DNA of 64,000 nucleotides from Cryptomeria japonica. Taxonomy: Eukaryota; Streptophyta; Pinopsida; Cupressales; Cupressaceae. The notes beneath the pieces are model-generated. The model ran no database searches and was not told the DNA's origin. It was given only the letters and a program-made list of their open reading frames with translations. This document shows positions 21,945 to 33,260 of this stretch, piece by piece (the first letter of the stretch is position 1; each line of letters begins with the position of its first letter). The stretch covers positions 332,989,427-333,053,426 of the forward strand of contig NC_081414.1 of assembly GCF_030272615.1 (NCBI RefSeq), in the 5' to 3' direction. Both the position numbers and the translations under genes were made by a program.

Positions 21945-24900
21945 TGTAATGCCCACCAAAATACCCCGAACAAATATAGCTAAAAAGACGCTAATTTAAT
22001 TTTTTTTTAAAACAATACAACACATAAAATCACTTAAGAAATGCAGCAAGCACACAATAACATTTAAGTGTTATTAACATAGAATAATTCACTCAAGCTA
22101 TTCAAACAATTACGCAAGTAGAATACAATAAATCATTACTTCTACCTCCCTAGGGTATCTCAACAACATTACTTAATCTACCTACATAAGAAATAAGCAT
22201 TTACTTTCTTCTAGTTCAATACCTCATAATCTTAATCATTATACACACATAGGTGCAACATAGAAATACCTAACACTCATGATATGCAACCTTCTTAATC
22301 TTTCATTTAATATGAGATTCTATCTTTCAATGCACCACTATTTCCTTTTTCACTTAGATTCATTTTATATACCAAGTCCAAATGTTCCTATTATCATTAA
22401 CCAACCTCTAACTATAAACATCACCATACACATACCAAGATTAACCCTTACATTGCACTAGCACCATTTCCATTTATAATTAACTTCTACATAGTCATTT
22501 ATAATTCTATGCTCCTAGCATACTTATTACTTCATCATGATTCCAAAAGTACATAATGCAATACTCACAAAGTCTCCTTAAAAATTTAACCCATAGCTCG
22601 TTTAATAATCATAAAATCTCTTGCACTATATCAATTAACCAACAATCTTCTCATTACAAATCAGGTAACTACATGAATTCATCTCAACACAAACTATGGT
22701 ACAATATCCTAATTCCATAACCACTAATAGCATCCACCAAATGGAGATATAATATTAAACCATAACACATGATACATTATAATCCTTTTCTAAAAGATAA
22801 GCATTCATTTTACCATCTACCCATACACTTACTAGTAATTTCTATTAATAAGATTAGCAATTCATTCACTAAGAAGATCCATACAATATTTCATAAGCAA
22901 CCTTCAATTACACCCCAATCATTATAAGATTTCAATTCAATCATTAGATCACTGTCTACGAAGTATGATACTATAATTTCAAATTCTTTAATCATAACTC
23001 ATAAACATGTGCTAAGATATATTCCAACATTACTCAAACTCATACATCCTATCAAGACATAACATTTCTTCTACTTAAATCATTAGTTAAAGACACCATT
23101 TCAAATCTAATACCATTGTCATAACATTTACACCATTTTCTTTTAACATGGCTTATCAAGAACACGAAATGCATCATTAAATTCTAAACCACCATACTTA
23201 TCCACATCTCATGCATCCATTTCATTTAATATAAATGTGTTACAACACCACTCAAGGTTCATCATTACAATCATCTACCATAATCAAAAGACATCACTAT
23301 AAGTAGAACAAACATAGTCATTTCTCATATACATGACTTCTTTTACAACTGCTAGATAAGAATTTCATTACATAAATCACATAATGATTTACATTCTTGC
23401 TGCAATTATTATCCATGAACAATATGAAGAAGCATCCTTATCCATGCAAGAAGAATCCAAAGACAGGAACATCCCAATGGTTTAAAAGCACCAACCACCC
23501 GACCATGTGGAACCAAAGGAACCACCCCCCATGCTAGGAGATGACACAAGGTCCCAACAAACACTCTACATCTAGGCTTACACTCAAAACCAAAGAGACT
23601 AACCAACAAGGACTCTCAAGCAAGAACTCACACAAAGCCACAAGAATAAACTCCCAGAGGCGTAAAACTCATCAGGACATAAATGCATCCAATAAGTATA
23701 ATCATAAATCATAAAGGGGGAACACATGTAGGAGTGGAGTGTCATCACATGCCATCCTCATAACATAATAACATAATAACACAAGGCACTAGCCTGATGG
23801 ACATGCGTAGCCATCTCAACCTATGAGAGACCAAGGGAGATTAGCTTACCGTCTTCACAACCTTCTTATGCTTATCCTAAAACATCCTCCCTAGGACTAA
23901 GCCATGAGGCTCAAAACTATCCATTATCTTGTTTAAATGAGTTATAATTTTTTCATTCCAATAAATTCATTATCAATGTTATCACTTGTTTACAAATCAT
24001 GGAAAACTCCAATGTGCCCTGGTGGTCTAGGCTTCATGCATCCTTACAAGGAACCTCATGCCAGTCTATCTCTCATGACCCTGGTCATCACAAGGAAGCC
24101 CACTCCTCCTAACATGGCCCAACAACACATCACAAGAGGCTCTACCAACATAAATACATTAAAATAATACTCAGTGCAGCCAATAACTTCCACACATACT
24201 CTCACAACATATGCAAGGCTACAACAACAACAATATAACAAAATGAGCCTCTTAGCTAGCAATAAACAAAGACATATCAAGCCATTAAATTTGTTGTTAG
24301 TAATGAAACTAAAACCACAACAAGGCCAACTCACTTGCTGCCCCAAAACAACAACACTTCCAACTCACCAATCATAGCACATCAATATGGATGAAAGCAC
24401 AATTCTTTCCCCAATAACATAGGAAGGTAAATATGCTTGAAACTAACAAAATACATCAAATAAAATCAGATATAAAACTATAAATCATCAACACCCTCAA
24501 CAATGCCTCTGGTACAAGAATTAATCTGGAAAATACCACACAATCAAGCAACTAGCAAATGAAGCCTATTTATCAAAAAAATAAAAAAAAACAAAAAAAA
24601 AACAAGCAAAACCATGCTCCAATCAAAATATTTCAAAAATATTATATTCCATATCTACCTTCCCAAAGTTCAAGAAAATAAAATATATTTTCTACCTACC
24701 ATAAACTTCCAGCCAATCAAATCCAAGGGTAGGTAAAATTAATTAAACCATTGACCTGGGGTGAAAATGACTTTTAAATAAAAGAATACAAATTACCCCT
24801 TTTAATTACTTAATGGGTAAAATAATATTACCCAATAAATAAAATTCACTTCAACATTAAATAAATAATAAACACTTGAAGGCCAATATTAAATCAAAAC

Positions 24901-26604
24901 TACATGCACGACACAGACTCAGAAAGACACAGAAGGCTTTTAGCAAACCCAGAAATATAAATATTTCCCACAAACTATAGAATAAAACCTTACAACAAAT
25001 TTATGCCTTCATATATTTATTTTCTCACTACACAAATTTTAGATTCGTTTCCCCAAGCTCACACATTCAATCTACAGACACAAAGCATACAGGAAAATTG
25101 TAAAATAAAATATAAAAAGGTAGAATACATCTCCAGCCAAACCAAATCCAACCCAAGCTCCAGCCAAAATCCAAGAGAGAAGAAAACCAAAACCAAGAAG
25201 AAAACTTGCTGGAGAAAATTTTCCAAAGAGGAACCAACCCACGAAAAATTCACGGAAAAGAAAATAAAAAAACAAACATTAACCAAAAACCCTAGCCTCA
25301 ATCTCAACCAATCAAAATATTCCAATCTATAATATAGTTTACCAACCCCACCATATAATATAATTTTACCTCCCTTTTTAAATTCAATCAATAAAAAAAG
25401 AGGGTAGGTAAGGTAAATATAAATCATACTTTTTACAATTTGGTGGGAATGTTTTATCATTTTATTATTTATGCAACCCACTTAATATAAAAGTCAAACT
25501 AATAAATAAAACATGAGCCATAATTAAATAAATTAAATGGGGAAATTAAATTAAATAAACCAAAGGCTCATAAATGAATTAATAAACTAAATAACATTAA
25601 AAGCCAAATAAATATTAAACCATAGGCGATTAAATAAAAAAATAAAAAAATACCAATAAAGGTCAAATTACAAATAAATATAAAACACATCATAAGCTAA
25701 ACAATAAAAATTAAATAAATATTAAATCATCATTAAAATAAATAAACATTTAAATATCAAATAATCAAATAACCAAATATGCAAGAATCCAATAAATTAA
25801 ATTAAACATTAGATAACCAAATAATCAAATCATTATTAATCAAAATAATTAAAATAAACATCATTAATTATTTAATCTCGCATCAATAATCAAATAGTCA
25901 ATCTCAACATAAAGGAATAATCAGTCAATACTAACATACTCACAACACAGAAGAAACCCAGCTTACTAACTATCATGACAATTTGCGCCAAGACACTGAC
26001 GACTCATAGTGAACAACTTAGACCTAGAGTATGTGAGGGGAAATTGTGCCAACTCTGAACCACATACCATTGGGATTTAAAGACATGCTCAGACCTGTGG
26101 GGCCAGGTGGATTCGATGTCTGGTACCTGCAAATCTTGCATCCACAAAGCAACGATACGACATATGCATATAAATGTTATAACAGACAAGGTTTAGAGAA
26201 TCGCAACGACACATCCCGCTCATAATGAGTGATGTGGAATTGTCTCTATCTCAAAGACAGTCATACAACAATTAAACACACCATAAGATCAACTCATCAT
26301 AGATAATCATTAAATATGGTTAGTACATAAAAACATCATCAAGTGCATGATTATTATAATTCACGATTATAGTAAGGCATGTAAAATCCATCAACAATTA
26401 TGCTCATCAAATCACATGATCAATATAATCTTTTGATAGTCAATCACATAATAATCATATAGTGTCTAATAAATCACACGATCATTAATGATAGTATCAA
26501 CATCCGATAAATCAGCTGAAATAGCCTATGCCTAATAGTGTCTATCACGCATGAATTAAAGGTCAACTCTAGTCAAACAAGCCAAGTTAGGGGTGGACCC
26601 TACA
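21945..26604 (+). mobile_element. Solo LTR, 4.66 kb, inserted in L2 ORF3
   Basis: Starts TGTAATGCCCACCAAAATAC and ends GGACCCTACA (TG...CA), flanked by a perfect 5-bp duplication TGGTT (21940-21944, 26605-26609). Comparison with L3 shows that ORF3 is uninterrupted there. I see no second LTR, primer site or domain inside, so it looks like one very long LTR left by recombination; the start resembles Tekay-type gypsy LTRs, hence the plus strand. AT-rich, with low-complexity A runs at 24570-24610. The 140-codon minus frame at 25059-25481 is hydrophobic and unrecognised, probably chance. Confidence 0.72.
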
Positions 26605-26634
26605 TGGTTCATATCGCCTCCTATTACCACCCAT
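26605..26634 (-). pseudogene. L2 ORF3, first 10 codons
   Basis: Starts at 26634 with MGGNRRRYEP-like sequence, then cut by the solo LTR. The same start is seen in L3 (52111) and, diverged, in L1 (37719). Confidence 0.75.
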
Positions 26635-26791
26635 GTTGTCACTGCTCAACACCAAATTTTGAACCTTGCAGAGAAGATTAGCCGGTGAGTTTTTCAAAAC
26701 TATCAAAGTTACCTAGAAAGCGTGGGAGCTTATGGCATTGGTAATATAATAAATGAGTCTCTCATTATTATAATGACTTGAAGTACTCAAT

Positions 26792-29644
26792 TCAGTTCTT
26801 TTCATAATTATCTTGTCCATCAAGTATCTTAGGAGTACTTTTATAGCAATCATAACAAATGATTTGCCTGACATCTTCGGGGAGTCCTTGTTCTCTCATC
26901 CACGTGGTAATTTCTTCCTTGTTAACCACAGCAGTGGCTGCCCAGTCAGCTGAGCTGTTGGCCTCCAGGTATATATGGAATATGTAGTTGTTTTTAAAGG
27001 TGATAATTATGTCTCTAGTAGATATGATGATATTGTTGATTGACCATGAAGGTTTTGAGACCCCTTAAGACAGTTTATAATATTGTTTGAGTCCCCTTCA
27101 ATCCATAGGTGGGAACAATTCCATTTCTTTGCTAGGAGGATACCTTGGAGAGAAGCCATTGCTTCGACTTTATGATTAGTTTGAGTTCCAATAGGGACAA
27201 CAACCATTTCCTTACGCATTCCTTTGTCATCTCTTAGAATAGCTCTACAACCTGAAAGACCCGGGTTACCTTTAGCAGCACCGTCAAAATTGACTTTGAA
27301 CTAGCCATGAGGGGGGGTTTGCCATTTAACTTCAAGCCTTCTATTATGAGTGAGGTTTGGACTGTTGGTACCCTTCATATTCCACACCCTCAAAATATTT
27401 GCTTCCATTGTATTGTTCGAAAAACAAGGACCCTCAATGATCCCTATATTTTCCTGAATCGCCCATTGGATTTTTTGGAACACAATATCCTGATTGAGGG
27501 AAATATCCTTGAAGATTCGATTATTTCTTTCTTTCCATAGTCCCCATAGGATGTGAGGAAGTGAGAGCTGTCACAAAGATCTCAAAAAAGAATTAGTCCA
27601 TTTTATGTTCCAGGAGGAAAACAGATCAGTGATGGTGTTGGGAAACACCTAGACAATGCTAAAACTATTGAGAAATCTTTCCTATATTGAGGCTGAGAAG
27701 GGGCAGTGAATGGCAAGGTGGGCCACAGACTCTTCTTCCTAAAGGCATAGAGCACATCTATATGGATAGCAAAGCCTCTACATTTCAAGTTATCAAGGCT
27801 CAAGATTTTATTATGGAGAACTGTCCAGAAGAAGAAATTGATCTTGGGGGTCAGGCCTCTAATCCAGACTTTAGACCAGAAGGGATTACCTAAAGGATCA
27901 GGAGACAGAACATGATACATAGAGGAAATAGTAAGGACAACTTTTGGATCATGTTTCCAGATCAGGGATTCAACCTCTTTGTTCAACCAAACTACAGACA
28001 AATGGATCTTGAGCTTAGAGAGGCTTGGGTGGATGCTTTCAATATTCTGCCATTCATTACCAGTCCAGTATTCAGCTACTAAGGAGCCAAAAGATCTTAC
28101 ACAAGCGGAAGCGTAAGGGGCCCATTCATTGAATTCTATCAAAGGCTTATCAAAAAGCTAGGGATCCTCCCAAAATTTGACTTTCCTACCATTTCCAACT
28201 TTCCAAATCATACCTTTAGCTATACTTTCTTTACATTCAGAGGCATAATTCCATATGTGGGAACCTTTAATACTAATATCCAAATTGATAAAAGAAGAAA
28301 GGGAAGAGGACTGAAGAGAGTACATACTTCGCCAAATTTTACACCATTCAGTATCAGGATGAAACATTTTCCAGGCTTGTTTTGATAGAAGAGCTTCATT
28401 CAAGGTTCGAATCCTCCTCAAGCCCAGACCGCCATGGCTCTTTGGTTTGTAAACCTGGTCCTAAGCCACCAAGGATATTATTTTCTTGTCCTCAACCCTA
28501 GACCAAAGGAATCTTCTTTGGATTTTCTTGATAGCATCAGCATACTTAACTGGAATTCTGAAAAGACTAAGAGCATATATTTGGATACTTAGAAGAGAAG
28601 CTTTTAAAAGTTGGAGCTTTCCAGCCTGACTTAGGAGGGCTCCTTTCCATCTAGCTAACTTTTTCTGGAATTTGTCCACAAGAGAACTCCAGAAGGAGTT
28701 TGAAAGAGTTGTACAGATGGGTAGACCAAGATAATTTGCAGGAAGATCAACAATCCTACACTCTAGGATTCTACTGATTCTCTGTTGTCTTCTTTCTGGG
28801 GTATTGATGAGAAATACTTCACTTTTATTCCAATTGATTAGCCGACTCGAAGCAGAGGCAAACTTGTAAAGAGTACTCTTCAAAGTTTTAGCTTCAGAAA
28901 TACTAGATTCCCCCATGATAATAGTAGAATTAACAAATTGCTGATGAGAGCAAATAAGATCCACTGAGGAGGGGTGGAGACCCTTAAAGGAGCCTTGTAA
29001 AACCAGATTTTCCATACTCCTTCCAAAAAATTCTGCCATAATAATGAAGAGGATGGGGGAAATAGGATCCCCTTTTCTAAGACCTCTAGAGGCTTGGAAA
29101 AAGGGAGAAGGTGAACCATTGATAATAACAGCATAAGAAGCAGAGGTGATAAGCTAGGTGATTAGAACCAAAACTATGGGGGAGAAACCAAAAGACATTA
29201 GAACCTTCAAGATTAAAGACTAGTCAACCCTGTCATAGGCTTTGGAGAGATCCAGCTTAAGGATGAGACCCTACTTCTTAGCTTTAACAAGAGAGTGGAT
29301 GTTCTCATGGACAGTAATAATAGAGTCAAGAATTTGATGACCAGGGACAAAACCATTTTGCTGGTGGTTAATGAGAGTGGGAAAGACAGAAAGCAATTTG
29401 GATGTAAGAACCTTAGAGATAATCTTATAAAAGGAGTTGCAAAGACTGATAGGTCTAAATTTGTCCATTGAGTCAGTGCCTTGAGATTTGGGAATGAGAG
29501 CCTGAAAAGTGCCATTGATTTCTTTCTAAAGTTTTCTAGTCCCCAAAAATTCCTTGACTCCATTGGTAACATCTTTCCCAACAATGTCCCAAAAATTTTG
29601 AAAAGAGAACATTGGAAAACCATCCGGACCCAACGCTTTGTTAC
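26792..29644 (-). pseudogene. L2 ORF2, C-terminal half: RT, zinc-binding region, RNase H
   Basis: RT fragments at 29213-29653 (frame-shifted copies of MDKFRPISLCNSFYKIISKV and a QNGFVPGHQILDSI box) and 28461-29039. The catalytic box reads FVNSTIIMG where L1 has FVDDTIIMG, so both Asp are gone. The reverse-transcriptase zinc-binding region follows (27603-28142, PKINFFFWTVLHNKILSLDNL). RNase H is at about 26950-27300, with LWIEGDSNNIINCLKG. Many stops and frameshifts. The frame would end near 26792, 158 bp before ORF3. E interrupts the gene at 29644, just before RT. Confidence 0.85.
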
Positions 29645-31011
29645 TGTAGACATCTAAAAATGGTCAACGCTTGTGAAGTCATACTTTAACATTTGCACAT
29701 TGCCTTATTTTAGGGTTCTTGCATTGCATTAACATTTCTTCTATGTTGCGCACTTGGTCTTTATCATTTGCGAGCATCGAGTCCTTCTTCTGCATTCCTC
29801 ATTTTTCTCGCTTTTGAATTAGGTCTTGTCGATAGCAATCTTTAGTCATGATTTTGGTCGATCTTATCCTGTCGCATCATGGTGCATGCTCATTTATCAT
29901 CATTTTGGACATCGTCAATCCTAATCGATGATTGAATTAGGGTTTTGTCCTCTTGTCAATCTTGTCATTTTGCAATCGATTTGTCATCGATCCTTGTCCT
30001 TTTCAATCATGTCAATTTGGATCGATTAGTCATCATTCCTCGTCAATTGGTGCCTATCAATTTGATCTCCTTGTCAATCTTGGTCAATTTGTCATTGATT
30101 TTTGTCAACCAATCTCAATCATTTATCAACATTGGTCTTTTGCCAATCAAAATCATGATCGAACCTACATTAATTTCTTGTTGTCTTGACCTAATTCCTT
30201 GTCCTCTTATTTCTAGGGTTTTATGATTTGTTCATTTAATCCTTTTCTTCTTCTCTGTGGGTTAAATAAATCTATTTATTTAGTCCTAGGTCTCTTTCAT
30301 GAATTAATTAATGGATGAAAACCTATTAATTAATTCACCTAATTTCTATTTCATCTTTTTCCTCAATTTTCTAATTTGCTAATTTCTCCTAATTCCTAAT
30401 TTCTATTTCTCCTATTTTCTTTAATTTTTCTAATATTTCCCCTAATTTCATTTCCTTATTTTCTCCTATGTTTATGCTTCCACTTGCCATAATTTGTCAT
30501 GCATTTTGCATAGAAACTTGTCATAATTTGTCATAATTTGTCATACTCCTTGCATAGCAAATTGTCATTTGTCATAATTTTGCCATTCTTGATTTGAATT
30601 TCCTTTCAAATCTCTTCATGCTAATCTTGTCCTCTCTCCAATTTGTCTATAAATTAGATGATTTTCTTCAATGAAAGGGGGAATCAATCACATTTTTAGA
30701 ATCAATCACATTTTCAATCAATCAACCATGCTTCTAGTATCCTTATGCTGCAATTTTCATCTTGTCATCTTGCTTGCTTTCATACTTTGCTCTTGCAATT
30801 GTAGGTGAGATCCACAAACAAGATAATTTGAAGGAGAAAGAAGGACAATGGAGGTCAATTGAAAGAGACATTGGTGATGATTTTTCATTTATTTTGAATG
30901 TCTTATTTTCAATTCTTCTATTGATTGTAATAGGATTTTATTTCATTGCAATTTAGCTTTGTGGATAGCTAATATTTATTGCTTTGATGCATTCCATTTT
31001 TCCTAGTTACA
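29645..31011 (+). repeat. 5' LTR of element E
   Basis: 1367 bp, TGTAGACATCTAAAAATGG to TTCCTAGTTACA. A TATA-like TCTATAAATTA (30646-30656) and repeated TGTCATAATT units (about 30490-30590) are visible. Differences from the right LTR in the first 360 bp are mostly C/T and G/A transitions. Confidence 0.95.
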
Positions 31012-31014
31012 TTT

Positions 31015-31034
31015 TTTGGTGAACCTAACGTGAA
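31015..31034 (+). other. Candidate primer-binding site of element E
   Basis: TTGGTGAACCTAACGTGAAC follows the LTR by a few bases. TGG start and position fit a primer site, but I cannot match it to a specific tRNA. Confidence 0.4.
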
Positions 31035-31067
31035 CACATAAATCCGACAATTTTGTGAGTCTGATAT

Positions 31068-31365
31068 TTGCATGCAGGTTTTATGTGTGGATTTGCTTTT
31101 GCATGCAGGTTTTTGTGTTAATCAATTGTTGCATGCAGGCTTTTTGGACTAATCCATTGTTGCATGTAGGTTTTTTGTCCTAATACATTGTTGCATGCAG
31201 GTTTTTTTAAACTAATTTGTTGTTGCATGCAGGTTTTATGTGAGCATTGGTTGTTGCATGTGTATTTTTTGGACTAATCCATTGTTTAATGTAGGTTTTT
31301 TGCACTAATATGTTGTTGCATGCAGGTTTTATGACAGGATCTATTATTGCATGTGGGTTTTATGG
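31068..31365 (+). repeat. Tandem array in E leader, about 31-bp unit, about 10 copies
   Basis: Units built around TTGTTGCATGCAGGTTTT followed by a variable ACTAATNNATTG. GCATGCAGG-type cores start near 31069, 31101, 31131, 31161, 31192, 31224, 31255, 31285, 31318 and 31348. Confidence 0.85.
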
Positions 31366-31403
31366 AGTCGAAACAATGATTTATGCAGGATTTCCTAACA
31401 TGC

Positions 31404-31565
31404 AATGAACAACAAATCTTCACATAGTTTAATTAGAGGGATTTAATGAACAACAAATCTTCACATAGCCTAATTAGGAGGTTTTAATGAACAACAAATC
31501 TTCACATAGCCTAATTAGGAGGTTTGAATGAATCCTACAATTCTCACATAGTTTTAATTAAGATT
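31404..31565 (+). repeat. Tandem array in E leader, about 42-bp unit, 3-4 copies
   Basis: Unit AATGAACAACAAATCTTCAC followed by ATAGCCTAATTAGGAGGTTT starts near 31404, 31445 and 31487; a fourth, diverged copy starts near 31528. Confidence 0.85.
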
Positions 31566-33260
31566 TGGATCAAAGAACAGCAACAAATTCCATATTTCAT
31601 GCATGCAAAGGGTTTAAAATAAACAACAAATTGCATTTAATCATGGCTTAAATTGATCGAATCTTTTTCAAATTAATGTGGAATTAATCTCATCTAGTCT
31701 TAATTAGGATGCAAATGAATCAATAAGCTCATTTGATTTTCTAAAGGTAAAAAAAAATCAATGCTTATCATGTCTTTTTTTAAATTTTGTTTGTGTGTTT
31801 TTAGCCTTTAGATACTGGGCCTGCCTCCCGATTTGCCTGGCACTTCACACAGGCATTGGTGAGAGGGAATGACCCAAAGTGGTGATGGGCTAAAGTGAAG
31901 CTCTTCTGAACCACTCTAAATAACTGTGGATGCAACGAAAGTTGTAGACAACAGGTGCTGGAATGGTATTGCGACAATTTATTTGCTGGATCAATACCCA
32001 TCCGAATAGATGCCCTTACTAGAATCTCTTGTTTTTAGATTCCAAAATCCTTCTATCTATTGGCTCAGGCATTGTGATACGTGCATGCCGAAGACACCTC
32101 TTATGTACTCCTCAGTTAGAGATAGCAAGTTCTTGGGAAGTGATGCCCCTTGAACTCGAAGCTTGGTATGCTCGAGAAGTGAGTGCACTGTAAGAGGGAG
32201 CCAGTGCTACAAGCGTCTAGCTATCCGGCTGAGTGTTGTATTTTATGGTTAGAGGATTCAACAGATATTGCCCTTGCCAGCCATAGGATTTGTTGTGAAT
32301 GTGCTTGATTGTCTTGAGTCAAAGTCAAACAAACATTTTGTCTTCCGTGATTATCAAAGGTTAAATCAAAAACAAACTTTCAAAAGTGCTCATAATCAAC
32401 TTGGGTTTTCAAAATCAACAACCTTCAATTCAAAACAAAATCCAAACAAAAGTCCAAATTTGTCCAAGTATTCATCCAACATTTGAACATGGCTTGTCAA
32501 AACATTGAATGTCTTTGTTTCAAAATTCATGTCACTTTAGGCTAGGTTTTGCATAGTCTAGCTTAGGTCCTAGGACATATTGTCATCTCCCTTCATTTTA
32601 GTCCTTTTCATTGCAAGCGTCCTCATTTTGCAATTAGGTTCAAAATCATTTCCCTAAGTTTGCATTTCATTGTCATATCCAAGCTAGATTTCCATTTAGG
32701 TGACATTCGTGCATTATCCTTGTCATGCTAAAATTAGGTCTTGCCTAGGTTGCATTTTGCATATTCCAAGTCATTGGTCTTCGCATATCCTTATCATTAT
32801 ATTGTCATCTTGTCTTGGCTTCATCTTGTCATATCATATCCTTAGATCATTTTCATTTCATATCCTAAGTCATTGTCATAATCATTGCCTTCTTGCATTT
32901 AGTCTCAAAAATTTGGTTTGTCAAACTTGAAAAATCAAAACTTTGGATGATACCCTAAGTTGTTGTTAAGGAGTCTTGACCTTGTCTAAAATTTTTCCTT
33001 TCATTAATATCATTTTTGTCAAACCTAGCTTAGTGTCCAAGCATATAGGTGAGACATTGTCAATTTGTCCTATTGTCATTTGGTCCTTTGTCCTTTGTCC
33101 TGTAAGGTCTTGACTTCATTTCAACTTCCCATGGTTGAGTCTTTAGGTTTGCATTCCAAAAAAGTTTGTCAAAATCTTGAAAAACAACAAAAACATTAAG
33201 TTGCATTGTCATCCTTTTAGGTTGCATTTGTCAATCCCATTAGTTGCATTGCATAGTGAC
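31566..33260 (+). other. Untranslated leader of element E with conserved block
   Basis: 1.7 kb with no convincing ORF. Around 31815-31930 lies a block (GGGCCTGCC, then GGTGAGAGGGAATGACCCAA and GGCTAAA) also present near 60220-60310. From about 32500 it is rich in TTGTCAT/CATTGTC words. Confidence 0.6.

Noticed and set aside
25059-25481. 140-codon hydrophobic minus ORF in the solo LTR
   Set aside because: Composition follows the local AT/A-rich strand bias; no start context, homolog or conserved copy seen.
21936-26609. 9-bp target duplication (CTACTTGGT / CTACATGGT), suggesting a Mutator-like DNA transposon
   Set aside because: The termini are TG...CA, not inverted repeats, and a perfect 5-bp TGGTT duplication explains the ends better.
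31068-31365. CRISPR-like array
   Set aside because: Spacers are not unique or of constant length; this is a degenerate tandem repeat in a plant retroelement leader.
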